DNA of 64,000 nt, from NCBI GenBank assembly GCA_019119995.1, contig DWVY01000004.1, positions 62,001 through 126,000 of the forward strand. Direction: 5' to 3'. Origin of the DNA: Candidatus Mediterraneibacter faecavium. GTDB lineage: Bacteria > Bacillota > Clostridia > Lachnospirales > Lachnospiraceae. The notes beneath the pieces were generated by a model. That model made no database searches. It saw only the letters and a program-made list of their open reading frames with translations, and had not been told where the DNA came from. A program made the position numbers and the translations under genes. Below, one piece after another: positions 34,961 through 44,684 of this stretch (position 1 is the first letter of the stretch; every line of letters starts with the position of its first letter).

Positions 34961-37816
34961 TTATTTTCTCTCTACTTCCACCATTTTATAGGCTTCTACA
35001 TTGTCGCCTTCCTTAATATCATTATAGTTCTCAAATACAAAGCCGCATTCATATCCGGCTCTTACTTCCTTCACGTCATCTTTGAATCTCTTCAGCGATG
35101 CCAGCGGGCCGTCAAAGACTACGATGCCGTCACGGATCAGCCTGCAGGAACAGTTCCTCTCAAAGATACCATCCTGGACATAGGCTCCCGCGATCGTTCC
35201 CACGCCGGAAGCCTTGAACGTCTGACGTACTTCCGCATGGCCGAGCACTTTCTCTTCAAATACCGGATCCAACATACCCTTCATGGCAGCTTCCACATCC
35301 TCGATCGCATTGTAGATGACTCTGTACAGTCTGATATCCACGCCCTCGCGCTCTGCGATATCTTTTGCAGTCGCATCCGGGCGCACATTAAATCCGATGA
35401 TGATCGCATTAGATGCCGAAGCAAGGATCACGTCAGATTCATTGATCGCACCTACGCCGCCATGGATCACCTTGATGACCACTTCGTCATTCGAAAGCTT
35501 TAACAGGCTCTGTTTCATAGCTTCTACAGATCCCTGTACATCCGCTTTTACGACAATATCAAGTTCCTTCAGGTTGCCTTCCTGGATCTGATTGAACAGA
35601 TCGTCAAGAGACATCCTTGATTTCGTTTCTTCCAGAAGTTTCACTTTATGCTGTGCGATAAACGTCTCCGCGAAGTTCCTTGCCTCTTTCTCCGACTCGC
35701 AGCCCACGAACACTTCGCCTGCGTTCGGAACTTCATTTAAGCCAAGGATCTCGACCGGTTGGGACGGTCCTGCCTCTTTGACACGTCTTCCCTTGTCATC
35801 CATCATGGCACGTACACGGCCGTGTGCGCTTCCCGCCGCAATGGCATCTCCCACATGAAGCGTTCCTTTCTGGACAAGGACCGTTGCCACAGAACCTTTT
35901 CCTTTATCAAGTTCCGCCTCGATGACAAGACCTCTTGCCGCACGGTTCGGATTTGCTTTCAGCTCCATCACCTCAGCGGTGAGCAGGATCATCTCGAGCA
36001 GTTCCTGGATCCCTTCTTTCGTGTGGGCGGATACCGGTACAAATACCGTGCTGCCGCCCCAGTCTTCCGGAATAAGCTCATATTCTGTAAGCTCCTGTTT
36101 TACACGTTCGATATTCGCGCCCGGCTTATCGATCTTGTTGATCGCAACGATGATCTCGACACCGGCTGCTTTTGCATGATTGATGGCTTCCACTGTCTGC
36201 GGCATAACGCCGTCGTCCGCCGCGACCACAAGGATCGCGATATCCGTTGAGCTTGCGCCTCTCATACGCATGGCAGTAAACGCCTCATGTCCCGGAGTAT
36301 CAAGGAATGTGATCTTCTCTCCGTTGATCTCCACCATATAAGCGCCGATATGCTGGGTAATGCCGCCCGCCTCGCGGTCTGTCACATTCGTATGGCGGAT
36401 CGCATCAAGGAGAGAAGTCTTGCCGTGGTCGACATGACCCATGACACAGACGACCGGCGGACGTTTTACCATCTGGCTTTCATCCTCTTCGTCTTCTTTG
36501 AGGAGCTCCTCGATCACATCGACGACTTCCTCTTTCTCGCAGAGCACATCGAAATCCAGTGCGATCTCCTCAGCTGTCTCATAATCGATCTCCTGATTTA
36601 CTGTGACTACTTTTCCCTGCAGGAACAGTTTCTTGACGATCACGGACGGAACTACTTTCATCTTGTCGGCGAGTTCCTTGATCGTAAGGACCTCGGGGAT
36701 CACGATCTGTTTGATCTTCTCTTCCTTCTTCTCTTCCTTCGGCTGCGGTCTCTTTGCCTCCGCTACCTGTTTCTGCTTTCTGCCTTTTCTTCCTTTTCCT
36801 TCAAACGCCTCGTCTCTGTATTCTTTCTTCTTGTTATCGCGTTCTTTATCTTTCGCCTTGTTTCTCTGGCTCTTCTGCTGTTCCATTACAGAAGTGTTCA
36901 TATCATCCCTGCGGGAATCTCTCCTGTCGGCGCGCGGTCCCTGACCTGAGCCGCGCTGGTCGCGTCCGTTTCTCTCCGGACGTCCCTGACGGCCGTTTCC
37001 GTTATTGTTGAAGCCGCGTCCGCTCTGACCTCTGTCTCCTCTTGCCGGACGGTCGCCTCCCTGCCGTTCGCCTCTTGCCGGGCGATCGGACATATTTCTG
37101 TTATCCCTTCCGTCTGCCTGACGGTTGCCGTGCGCTCCCTGTTCCGGGCGTGCGTTCTGTGCAGATCTCTCAGTTGACGGTCTTCCTTCTGCTGCGGGGC
37201 GTCCCTGCTGTCCCGGGCGGTCTGCGCGGGCCGGACGTGCAGCCTGTGCCGGTCTGTCTCCTGATGGGTGCGCCTCCCTTGCCGGGCGTACACTCTGCGC
37301 CGGACGTGCAGCCTGTGCCGGACGCTCTGCTGACGGCCTCGGCTCCGGAGCCGGTCTGTTCTCAGCCGCAGGACGTGCGCCATGTGCCGCGCGTTCCGGG
37401 CGTACCGGTCTGTCTCCTGCCGGACGGCTGCCGCGTGCCGGGCGGGCTGCCGCCTGTCCCGGACGTGTTCCCTGCTGTCCCGGACGAGCCTGGCGCTGTG
37501 CGGGACGGTTTCCCTGGATCCTGCTGCTGTTTCTGGAATTCTGCGGCCGGATCACAAATGCAAGATTCTTCTTTTTGGGCGCCGCTTCTTTTCTTTCCGC
37601 CTGCTCTTCCGTATGTTCCCCGCCTTTGCTTTCCGCTGAGGGAGCTTTCTTTTCCCCTTTCTGAGAAACTTCACGGCGGATCTCATCAGCCACATTGTCC
37701 TCGATCGTGCTCATATGATTCTTGATCTCCACATTTTTCTTCTGGAGAATGTCTGCGAGTTCTTTATTATCCATGCCCAGCTCCTTTGCCAGCTCATGTA
37801 CCCTCATTTTAGTCAT
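34961..37816 (-). CDS. infB: Translation initiation factor IF-2
   Basis: GTPase that brings fMet-tRNA to the 30S subunit. The 951 residues open with an IF2N domain ([20 protein letters not shown]). Residues about 65-310 are a low-complexity Arg/Pro/Ala/Gly/Gln-rich region with repeated RPAQAARPA-like units. A second IF2N copy follows near 375, then the G domain ([16 protein letters not shown] near 460, [14 protein letters not shown]) and domains II-IV. AAGGAGGTAG precedes the ATG. The long basic, disordered N-terminus is unlike Bacillus IF-2 and typical of some clostridia. Confidence 0.97.
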   Translation of the reverse strand: MTKMRVHELAKELGMDNKELADILQKKNVEIKNHMSTIEDNVADEIRREVSQKGEKKAPSAESKGGEHTEEQAERKEAAPKKKNLAFVIRPQNSRNSSRIQGNRPAQRQARPGQQGTRPGQAAARPARGSRPAGDRPVRPERAAHGARPAAENRPAPEPRPSAERPAQAARPAQSVRPAREAHPSGDRPAQAARPARADRPGQQGRPAAEGRPSTERSAQNARPEQGAHGNRQADGRDNRNMSDRPARGERQGGDRPARGDRGQSGRGFNNNGNGRQGRPERNGRDQRGSGQGPRADRRDSRRDDMNTSVMEQQKSQRNKAKDKERDNKKKEYRDEAFEGKGRKGRKQKQVAEAKRPQPKEEKKEEKIKQIVIPEVLTIKELADKMKVVPSVIVKKLFLQGKVVTVNQEIDYETAEEIALDFDVLCEKEEVVDVIEELLKEDEEDESQMVKRPPVVCVMGHVDHGKTSLLDAIRHTNVTDREAGGITQHIGAYMVEINGEKITFLDTPGHEAFTAMRMRGASSTDIAILVVAADDGVMPQTVEAINHAKAAGVEIIVAINKIDKPGANIERVKQELTEYELIPEDWGGSTVFVPVSAHTKEGIQELLEMILLTAEVMELKANPNRAARGLVIEAELDKGKGSVATVLVQKGTLHVGDAIAAGSAHGRVRAMMDDKGRRVKEAGPSQPVEILGLNEVPNAGEVFVGCESEKEARNFAETFIAQHKVKLLEETKSRMSLDDLFNQIQEGNLKELDIVVKADVQGSVEAMKQSLLKLSNDEVVIKVIHGGVGAINESDVILASASNAIIIGFNVRPDATAKDIAEREGVDIRLYRVIYNAIEDVEAAMKGMLDPVFEEKVLGHAEVRQTFKASGVGTIAGAYVQDGIFERNCSCRLIRDGIVVFDGPLASLKRFKDDVKEVRAGYECGFVFENYNDIKEGDNVEAYKMVEVERK

Positions 37817-37830
37817 ATCAACTACCTCCT

Positions 37831-38154
37831 TTATGCAATATCCTCTCGATCTTTAAGCTCTCTTTGAATCCCGTCTGCAAATCCTTCGTCCAATATCGCC
37901 AGAGATGCACGGAATTCTTTTCCCATTGCATGCCCTAAGGTATCTTTATCTCCGTAAATATAAATTGGAACCTTGTAAAATTTACACATATCCCGAAATT
38001 TCTTCTTTGTATTCTCTGATGCATCTGATGCGATGATCACAAGTCTGGCGCGCCCTGACTTCGTTTCACTCTCCGTCATCATCTCGCCGCTCGTGCATCT
38101 TCCCGCTTTCATCGCAAGCCCGATCAGAGACAGGACTTTATCCTTCTGCTTCAA
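37831..38154 (-). CDS. ylxQ: YlxQ, L7Ae-family RNA-binding protein
   Basis: An L7Ae/L30e-type protein found between ylxR and infB in Firmicutes. A TTG start at 38154 (AAGGAG 10 bp upstream) gives 107 residues and fits the length of Bacillus YlxQ (100); the frame also stays open 10 codons further into ylxR. Recognisable parts are [34 protein letters not shown] and [20 protein letters not shown]. It probably binds kink-turn RNA, but its cellular target is unknown. It overlaps ylxR by 17 bp. Confidence 0.88.
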   Translation of the reverse strand: MKQKDKVLSLIGLAMKAGRCTSGEMMTESETKSGRARLVIIASDASENTKKKFRDMCKFYKVPIYIYGDKDTLGHAMGKEFRASLAILDEGFADGIQRELKDREDIA

Positions 38155-38428
38155 TCTCGCCCATCTCCTTTTCCAGCCTGTCATATACTTCCTGCGGGAT
38201 CTCCTGTTTAAAGGAGCGTTCCAGTCCCTTCGATCTTACCGCCTTCTTAAAACAGTCCGTCGAACGGCAGATGTACGCGCCTCTGCCGTTTTTCTTGCCG
38301 GCAGCATCGACCACAAACTCCCCGGTCTCTGTCTTCAGTATACGCATCAGTTCTTTCTTTGGTTTCATCTCACCGCACCCCACGCATTTCCTCATGGGGA
38401 TCTTCTTCTTTACTGCCAAACGATTCAC
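38138..38428 (-). CDS. rnpM: YlxR/RnpM, RNase P modulator family
   Basis: A 96-residue DUF448 protein: KKIPMRKCVGCGEMKPKKEL at the N-terminus and the GRGAYICRSTDCFKKA loop, which is diagnostic. The B. subtilis homologue was reported to bind RNase P RNA and renamed RnpM. It lies 17 bp after nusA and overlaps ylxQ, the canonical nusA-ylxR-ylxQ-infB order. Confidence 0.92.
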   Translation of the reverse strand: MNRLAVKKKIPMRKCVGCGEMKPKKELMRILKTETGEFVVDAAGKKNGRGAYICRSTDCFKKAVRSKGLERSFKQEIPQEVYDRLEKEMGEIEAEG

Positions 38429-38445
38429 TCCCTCAGATCATATCA

Positions 38446-39693
38446 TTACTCTTTATCTGTCTCGACGAATCCGATCTCCTCCGGCTCTTCCCCGCTGTAG
38501 TCGTCATAGTCTTCCTCATATCCGTCAGACTCGCCGTAACCATCGCTATCGTATCCGTCGTAAGCTCCATCTTCATATTCTTCATCGTAATCGCCGGTAT
38601 AGCCTTCCTCTTCCATCAGGCCCATCTGCTCCATATAGTTTTCCGGAAGGTCGCCGGCCTCGATAGCCTGTGTCTCGCTCTTGATATCGATCTTATATCC
38701 TGTCAGTCTTGCGGCAAGGCGAGCGTTCTGCCCTTCTTTTCCGATCGCAAGGGAGAGCTGGTAATCAGGCACGATCACATTTGCCACCTTTTCTTCCGGA
38801 TCAGCCATAACAGAGATGACCTTTGCCGGACTTAATGCATTCTCGATCAGAAGAGCCGGATTCTCATCCCAGTTGATGATGTCGATCTTCTCTCCGCGCA
38901 GCTCCTGTACCACTGCATTGACCCTCGCCCCGTTCATGCCGACGCAGGCTCCTACCGGATCCACATTCGGATCATTGGACCATACTGCCATCTTTGTACG
39001 GGAACCGGCTTCACGCGCAATGCTCTTGATCTCGACTGTTCCGTCCCTTACTTCGGCAACTTCCGCCTCGAAAAGACGTTTCACAAGCTCCGGATGGGTA
39101 CGGGATACGAGGATCTTCGGTCCCCTCGGTGTATTCTTTACTTCAACCACATAAAGTTTGATGCGGTCTGTCGGCTTGAACACCTCGCCTTTGACCTGCT
39201 CATTCTCGGTCAGCATGGCATCGGCCCTTCCAAGGTTGATGCTGATATTCTTTCCTACATAGCGCTGAACGATACCGGTAACAATATCTTTCTCTTTCTC
39301 AAAATACTGATCAAAGACTACTTTCCGCTCCTCTTCCCGGATCTTCTGGAGGATGAGGTTCTTCGCGTTCTGCGTTGCGATACGCCCGAATTCTTTGGAC
39401 TGCACCGGGATCTGCGCCACATCTCCGACCTGAAGTGCGGAATCAAGCTTCTCTGCTTCCTCCAGGCTGATCTCCAGCGCCGGATTCGTCACTTCTTCTA
39501 CCACATGCTTTTCTGCATACACAGCATAATCGCATGTCTCGCGATCCATGATCACCTTAATATTTTCCGCTGTTCCAAAGTGATTCTTGCATGCGCTGAT
39601 CAGAGAATTCTCGATAGCATCCATCATGACGTCTTTGCTGATGTTCTTCTCTTTCTCAAGGATTGTCAATGCTTCCATTAACTCTGTGTTCAT
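38446..39693 (-). CDS. nusA: Transcription termination/antitermination factor NusA
   Basis: Binds RNA polymerase and nascent RNA to control pausing and termination. The 415 residues have the N-terminal polymerase-binding domain (about 1-130), an S1 domain ([20 protein letters not shown]), and two KH domains ([20 protein letters not shown] and [19 protein letters not shown]). The last 55 residues are a highly acidic Asp/Glu/Tyr/Gly tail not found in B. subtilis NusA. TAGGAGG precedes the ATG. Confidence 0.97.
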   Translation of the reverse strand: MNTELMEALTILEKEKNISKDVMMDAIENSLISACKNHFGTAENIKVIMDRETCDYAVYAEKHVVEEVTNPALEISLEEAEKLDSALQVGDVAQIPVQSKEFGRIATQNAKNLILQKIREEERKVVFDQYFEKEKDIVTGIVQRYVGKNISINLGRADAMLTENEQVKGEVFKPTDRIKLYVVEVKNTPRGPKILVSRTHPELVKRLFEAEVAEVRDGTVEIKSIAREAGSRTKMAVWSNDPNVDPVGACVGMNGARVNAVVQELRGEKIDIINWDENPALLIENALSPAKVISVMADPEEKVANVIVPDYQLSLAIGKEGQNARLAARLTGYKIDIKSETQAIEAGDLPENYMEQMGLMEEEGYTGDYDEEYEDGAYDGYDSDGYGESDGYEEDYDDYSGEEPEEIGFVETDKE

Positions 39694-39716
39694 CTTTACA
39701 TTTCCTCCTAAAATAA

Positions 39717-40184
39717 TTAAAAATCCAAAGCCAGACGGATCAGGGCGATATCAGCCCTGTCAAATGTCTGTTCTGTGTCATCTTCATATGCGATCGTAAC
39801 GGTATCCCCGTCATAACTTTTGAGGATCCCGGTAAATTCTTTCTGCCGGTCGATCGCCCGGTATGTCCGGATCTCGACTTCCTCGCCGACGCTCCGGGCA
39901 AAATCCTTCTCCTTTTTCAGAGGGCGTCCGAGGCCGGGTGAGCTCACCTCCAACACATAGGAATCTTCGATATAGTCTTTCTCATCCAGGATATCCGAAA
40001 ATCTTCTGCTGACCGCCTCGCAGTCGTCCACAGTGATCCCGCCGGGTTTGTCAATATAAGCACGCAGATACCAGGTGCCTCCCTCTTTGACATATTCCAC
40101 ATCTACCAGTTCAAATCCCAGTTCCGATATGATCGGCTCCAGAAGCTCTTCTGTCTTCTGTTCGTATTCTTCTCTTTTCGACAC
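39717..40184 (-). CDS. rimP: Ribosome maturation factor RimP
   Basis: Needed for 30S assembly. The GTG at 40184 is chosen because AAGGAGG is 9 bp upstream; the longer frame runs into the leader hairpin. The 155 residues have the N-terminal alpha-beta domain (ISELGFELVDVEYVKEGG, LRAYIDKPGGITVDDCE, VLEVSSPGLGRPL) and the C-terminal Sm-like domain. It is the first gene of the superoperon, with a clear promoter 80 bp upstream. Confidence 0.95.
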   Translation of the reverse strand: MSKREEYEQKTEELLEPIISELGFELVDVEYVKEGGTWYLRAYIDKPGGITVDDCEAVSRRFSDILDEKDYIEDSYVLEVSSPGLGRPLKKEKDFARSVGEEVEIRTYRAIDRQKEFTGILKSYDGDTVTIAYEDDTEQTFDRADIALIRLALDF

Positions 40185-40208
40185 GCTGTAATTCCTCCTT
40201 ACCAACAA

Positions 40209-40236
40209 AGAAGAGTGAACTTTCGTCCACTCTTCT
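40209..40236 (-). promoter_or_regulatory. GAAA-tetraloop hairpin in the rimP leader
   Basis: On the minus-strand RNA a 12-bp stem, AGAAGAGUGGAC with GUUCACUCUUCU (one G-U), closes a GAAA tetraloop. It ends about 9 nt before the AAGGAGG of rimP and is followed by UUGUUGG, too poor in U for a strong terminator. It may be a target for NusA- or RimP-dependent control or for processing. Confidence 0.65.
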
Positions 40237-40263
40237 GCCGGATTCCTTATGTAACTATTGGTA

Positions 40264-40292
40264 AGTATACCACCAGTTTCCTCAGATTGCAA
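40264..40292 (-). promoter_or_regulatory. Promoter of the rimP-nusA-infB superoperon
   Basis: Minus strand: -35 TTGCAA (40287-40292), 17-bp spacer, -10 TATACT (40264-40269) preceded by TGG (extended -10). The start would lie near 40257, giving a leader of about 73 nt. Confidence 0.8.
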
Positions 40293-40311
40293 GGGGTTGA
40301 ATCAAAAACTT

Positions 40312-42555
40312 TTACCCCCTGTATCTGGTTCCTGCCCCGTCACGTTTCGCCTGTTTCAGCCGGTTCAGCGTTACTTCCTTTTCATTATAATGTATCTTTG
40401 TCTCTGTTCCCTCTTCAAAAAGATACACATTCTCCAGCTCGTCTTTCTTCTGCAGCCGGATCCCGCGCACGCCCACGGCGGCCTTTTTCTTCACCGGGAT
40501 CTCTGCGGCAGGAAATCTCAGAAAATAGCCGTTCCTTGTCTGCAGCACTGTCTGCTGGCTGTCGTTGACTACCTTCACGGCGATCAGGGAGTCCCCATCC
40601 TGCAGCTTCGTAGCTGCGATGGTACGCTTGGTCACCTGGAACTCTGTCCCTTCGACTTTCTTGATCATCCCCTGCGCTGTTGCGAACAGAAGATATGCAA
40701 ACCGCATCTGCTCCGCATCGCATACCATGATGATCTGTTCATCGCCGGTCGAATAGTTGCTGACATTATCGATCGGTACTCCTTTATCGCGGAACCTTCC
40801 ATACGGCACATCCAGCACTTTGACCTGATGCATCCTGCCGGTATCGGTAAAAATACAGAGCTTTCCGGTATTCATACAGTGTACTACATATTTGTTCTCA
40901 CTGTCGGCGGCTTCTTTGTTCCGCTCGTAGACCGATGTATCGACCGTCCTTGCGTACCCGAAGCGGTCCATCAGGAAGACGACCTCCTGTTCCTCGATCT
41001 TCTTCTCTTCATACACTGCCTCTTCCGCATTTTCGATGACTGTGCGGCGTTTCCGTGCATATGCTTTCTTAAAGCCGTCCAGTTCTTCCATGATCACGCC
41101 TGCCATAGAGTCGTAATTATTCAGAATATCCTCAAACCGCGCGATATTCTTAAGCGTCTGTTCGTGCTCTGCCCTGAGAGCTTCGATCTCCAGTCCGATC
41201 AGACGGTAGAGGCGCATCTCCAGGATCGCCGTCGCCTGACGCTCGGTAAACCGCAGCAGAGCCGCCATCTTCTTTGAGATATTTGATTTGAATTTAATAT
41301 TGTCTGTGACGCCGTTGACAAGGCATGCCCTTGCGTCTTTTACCGATTTACTTCCGCGCAGGATCTCAATGATCAGATCGATCACGTCACAGGCTTTGAT
41401 CAGACCTTCCTGCACCTCGCTCTTTTCCTTTTCTTTTGCAAGGAGCGTCTGGTATTTGCGGGTGGCAAGTTCAAACTGGAAGTCCACATGGTGTTCGATG
41501 ATCTTTTTAAGTCCCAGCGTCTCCGGTCTTCCGTCTGCCACAGCCAGCATATTCACGCCAAATGTATCTTCAAGGCGGGTCTTTTTGTAGAGCATGTTTT
41601 TCAGATTCTCTACATCCGCGCCTTTTTTAAGCTCCAGAACGATACGTATCCCCTCTTTTGAGGACTGGTTGGAGATATCCACGATATCGGTTGTTTTCTT
41701 CGTCTCGATCAGATTCGCCACATCATTCAGGAATTTGCTGATCCCGGTCCCGATCATAGTGTACGGGATCTCGCTGATCACAAGCTGCTTTTTGCCGCCC
41801 TTTAGATCTTCGACTTCTACTTTGCCGCGGATCTTGATCTTGCCCTGTCCGGTCTCATAGATGTTCAGGAGATCATCCTTATTTACTACGATACCGCCCG
41901 TAGGGAAATCCGGACCCTTGATATGCTTCATAAGCTGCTTTGTACTTATCGCGTCATTTTTCATGTATGCCTTGACTGCATCAATGACTTCTCCCAGATT
42001 ATGAGTCGGGATACTGGTCGCCATACCGACTGCAATGCCTTCAGCGCCGTTTACGAGAAGGTTCGGCACCCGCACCGGCAGCACAAGAGGCTCTTTCTCA
42101 GTCTCGTCAAAGTTCGGTCCGAAATCGATGACATTTTTATCCAGATCCGCCAGGCAGACTTCCTGGGTGAATTTTGTCAGCCTTGCCTCCGTATAACGCA
42201 TGGCGGCAGCGCCGTCTCCCTCGATGGAACCGAAGTTTCCATGTCCGTCCACAAGGACCTGTCCCTTTTTAAAATCCTGAGCCATAACAACCAGTGCCTC
42301 GTAGATCGAGCTGTCTCCGTGGGGATGATATTTACCCATCGTATCTCCCACGATACGTGCGCATTTCCTGTACGGCTTATCATAGCGTATCCCCAGCTCG
42401 TACATATCATAGAGAGTCCGCCGCTGTACCGGCTTGAGACCATCCCTCACATCCGGAAGCGCACGGGCGATGATGACGCTCATAGCATAATCTATATAAG
42501 ACTTTTTCATAAGGTCAGAATATTCTGTCCTTATGATCTGTGATTCACTGTTCAT
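40312..42555 (-). CDS. parC: Type IIA topoisomerase subunit A, ParC-like
   Basis: Breaks and rejoins DNA with the partner ParE. The ATG at 42555 is 7 bp after GAGGAG. The 747 residues include the quinolone region (ALPDVRDGLKPVQRRTLYDM), GDTMGKYHPHGDSSIYEALV, and the catalytic Tyr in MRYTEARL. The C-terminal beta-pinwheel lacks the GyrA box (QRRGGKG), which argues for topoisomerase IV rather than gyrase. It is 21 bp after the parE-like gene. Some databases leave such Lachnospiraceae pairs as gyrase/topoisomerase IV, so ParC is the best but not certain name. Confidence 0.85.
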   Translation of the reverse strand: MNSESQIIRTEYSDLMKKSYIDYAMSVIIARALPDVRDGLKPVQRRTLYDMYELGIRYDKPYRKCARIVGDTMGKYHPHGDSSIYEALVVMAQDFKKGQVLVDGHGNFGSIEGDGAAAMRYTEARLTKFTQEVCLADLDKNVIDFGPNFDETEKEPLVLPVRVPNLLVNGAEGIAVGMATSIPTHNLGEVIDAVKAYMKNDAISTKQLMKHIKGPDFPTGGIVVNKDDLLNIYETGQGKIKIRGKVEVEDLKGGKKQLVISEIPYTMIGTGISKFLNDVANLIETKKTTDIVDISNQSSKEGIRIVLELKKGADVENLKNMLYKKTRLEDTFGVNMLAVADGRPETLGLKKIIEHHVDFQFELATRKYQTLLAKEKEKSEVQEGLIKACDVIDLIIEILRGSKSVKDARACLVNGVTDNIKFKSNISKKMAALLRFTERQATAILEMRLYRLIGLEIEALRAEHEQTLKNIARFEDILNNYDSMAGVIMEELDGFKKAYARKRRTVIENAEEAVYEEKKIEEQEVVFLMDRFGYARTVDTSVYERNKEAADSENKYVVHCMNTGKLCIFTDTGRMHQVKVLDVPYGRFRDKGVPIDNVSNYSTGDEQIIMVCDAEQMRFAYLLFATAQGMIKKVEGTEFQVTKRTIAATKLQDGDSLIAVKVVNDSQQTVLQTRNGYFLRFPAAEIPVKKKAAVGVRGIRLQKKDELENVYLFEEGTETKIHYNEKEVTLNRLKQAKRDGAGTRYRG

Positions 42556-42576
42556 GTTCTTTCTCCTCACATTTTA

Positions 42577-44499
42577 TCAGATATCCAGTTCCGCTTCTGT
42601 CGCATTCTCATAGATAAATGCGCGCCGCGGCGGCACTTCCGTTCCCATGAGCATCTCCGTTACACTTGACGCCATCCTGGCATCCTCGATCTCGACCAGC
42701 CTGAGCAGCCGTCTCTCTGGATCCAGCGTTGTCTCCCAGAGCTGTTCAGCGTCCATCTCGCCAAGGCCCTTGTAACGCTGCAGCGTAAACGGTCCGTTAT
42801 GTGTCTTTCTGTACTTTTCCAATGCTTTATCATCATAGAGATATTCTTCTTCTCCGTTCTTCGGCATTGCTTTATACAGTGGCGGCATAGCGATATACAC
42901 ATGCCCCTCGTAGATCAGCTCCGGCATAAACCGGTAGAACAGCGTAAGGAGCAGCGTAGAGATGTGGGCTCCATCCACATCCGCATCTGCCATGATGATG
43001 ATCTTGTCATAGCGTAGTTTTGATATGTCAAAATCATTGCCGTATCCTTCTGAAAAACCACACCCGAACGCATTGATCATCGTCTTGATCTCGGCGTTCG
43101 CGAGGATCTTGTCAATGCTCGCCTTCTCCACATTCAGGATCTTTCCCCTGATCGGAAGGATTGCCTGGAAATTACGGTCTCTGGCTGTCTTTGCGGAACC
43201 GCCGGCAGAATCTCCCTCCACGATGAAGATCTCGCACTTCTTCGGATCACGGCTCTCGCAGTTTGCCAGTTTTCCGTTGCTGTCGAAAGAATATTTCTGC
43301 TTTGTGAGAAGATTCGTTTTCGCCTTTTCTTCCGTCTTCCGGATCTTTGCCGCTTTCTCAGCACTGGAGAGCACAGATTTGAGCGTGTCCAGATTTCGGT
43401 CAAAATAGCGGACGATCTCTTCTCCTGTCACTTTGCTCACAGCCTTCGCAGCGTCCGGGTTGTCCAGTTTTGTCTTCGTCTGGCCTTCAAATCTGGGATC
43501 CGGATGCTTGATGGAGACGATCGCTGTCATCCCGTTTCTGATATCCGCCCCGGTAAAGTTCGCGTCCTTTTCCTTCAGGATCCCCAGCTCTCTTGCATAC
43601 TGGTTCATGACCGTGGTAAACGTGGTCTTAAATCCGGTCAGATGGGTTCCCCCCTCCGAATTATAAATATTATTGCAGAAACCGAGCACATTCTCGTGAA
43701 ATTCATTGACATACTGAAGCGCCGCTTCCACCTCGATACCATCTGCACTCCCTTTGAAGTAGACCGGATCATGGAGCACTTCTTTCTTCTTATTTAGATC
43801 CCGGATAAATCCGATGATCCCTTCCGGTTCGTGATACTCGATATGTTCCGGCTCTTCCAGCCGCTTATCATCAAAGATGATCTTAAGATCAGGATTTAAA
43901 TAAGCTGTCTCATGAAGTCTGCTCTTCACTTCCTCCGCCCGGAATCTCGTCTTTTCAAAAATCGTGTCATCCGGCAGGAAATTCACTGTTGTCCCTGTCT
44001 TTTTCGTCTTTCCGATCTTCGGCAGCAGGCCGTCTTCCAGCTCGATCACAGGCACGCCCTTCTCATACCGGTCATGGTGGATATAACCGTCCTTGCTGAT
44101 CTTTACGTCCATGTAGGCGGAAAGTGCATTTACGACAGAAGATCCCACACCGTGGAGACCGCCGCTTGTCTTATATGCAGAATCGTCAAATTTCCCTCCT
44201 GCATGGAGTGTCGTATATACGAGACGCGCTGCCGAGACGCCCTTCTCATGCATGTCCACTGGGACACCGCGCCCATTGTCTGATACCGTAGCCGATCCGT
44301 CCTTTTCCAACGTCACATGGATCTCCGTACAAAATCCTGCAAGATGTTCGTCCACGGCATTATCCACGATCTCATAGATCAGATGGTTCAAGCCCTTTGT
44401 AGAGACACTTCCGATATACATTCCCGGACGCTTGCGGACAGCCTCAAGCCCTTCCAGTACGGCGATACTGCCCGCATCATATGTATTCTTATCTGCCAT
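42577..44499 (-). CDS. parE: Type IIA topoisomerase subunit B, ParE-like
   Basis: ATPase subunit of the topoisomerase. The 640 residues contain the GHKL motifs EIVDNAVDEHLAG, DNGRGVPV and GLHGVGSSVVNALS, then the TOPRIM domain (FIVEGDSAGGSAKTARDRNF, IIMADADVDGAHI) and the C-terminal YKGLGEMDAEQLWETT. GAAGGAG precedes the ATG. Together with the adjacent subunit A without a GyrA box, and far from dnaA/recF, it is taken as ParE. The promoter and a structured leader are seen upstream. Confidence 0.87.
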   Translation of the reverse strand: MADKNTYDAGSIAVLEGLEAVRKRPGMYIGSVSTKGLNHLIYEIVDNAVDEHLAGFCTEIHVTLEKDGSATVSDNGRGVPVDMHEKGVSAARLVYTTLHAGGKFDDSAYKTSGGLHGVGSSVVNALSAYMDVKISKDGYIHHDRYEKGVPVIELEDGLLPKIGKTKKTGTTVNFLPDDTIFEKTRFRAEEVKSRLHETAYLNPDLKIIFDDKRLEEPEHIEYHEPEGIIGFIRDLNKKKEVLHDPVYFKGSADGIEVEAALQYVNEFHENVLGFCNNIYNSEGGTHLTGFKTTFTTVMNQYARELGILKEKDANFTGADIRNGMTAIVSIKHPDPRFEGQTKTKLDNPDAAKAVSKVTGEEIVRYFDRNLDTLKSVLSSAEKAAKIRKTEEKAKTNLLTKQKYSFDSNGKLANCESRDPKKCEIFIVEGDSAGGSAKTARDRNFQAILPIRGKILNVEKASIDKILANAEIKTMINAFGCGFSEGYGNDFDISKLRYDKIIIMADADVDGAHISTLLLTLFYRFMPELIYEGHVYIAMPPLYKAMPKNGEEEYLYDDKALEKYRKTHNGPFTLQRYKGLGEMDAEQLWETTLDPERRLLRLVEIEDARMASSVTEMLMGTEVPPRRAFIYENATEAELDI

Positions 44500-44523
44500 T
44501 TACATTCTCCTTCTTTATACCTT

Positions 44524-44559
44524 TGCACCTGCATGTCAACGCTTAGCAGTACAGGTGCA
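44524..44559 (-). promoter_or_regulatory. Leader hairpin upstream of the topoisomerase genes
   Basis: TGCACCTG (44524-44531) and CAGGTGCA (44552-44559) pair over 8 bp within the parE leader, ending 24 bp before the ATG. A smaller CCTGC/GCAGG hairpin lies at 44582-44597. No T-tract follows, so it is leader structure rather than a terminator. Confidence 0.5.
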
Positions 44560-44611
44560 GAAGCATCATACTTCGCTGCATCCTGCATGAGCGCAGGACA
44601 ATCCATTAAAT

Positions 44612-44640
44612 AATATACCACTAGTCCTTGTGCTTTTCAA
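44612..44640 (-). promoter_or_regulatory. Promoter of parE-parC
   Basis: Minus strand: -35 TTGAAA (44635-44640), 17-bp spacer, -10 TATATT (44612-44617) preceded by TGG. The leader would be about 105 nt and carries the hairpins described nearby. Confidence 0.75.
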
Positions 44641-44684
44641 GCAGGGAAAATAGCCGGACTGTTCCCCCGAACTGTTACAGGACA

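Noticed and set aside
44641-44684. Terminator after spoIIP
   Set aside because: The repeated ACAGTTC/GAACAGT bases are direct rather than inverted and leave no stable stem.
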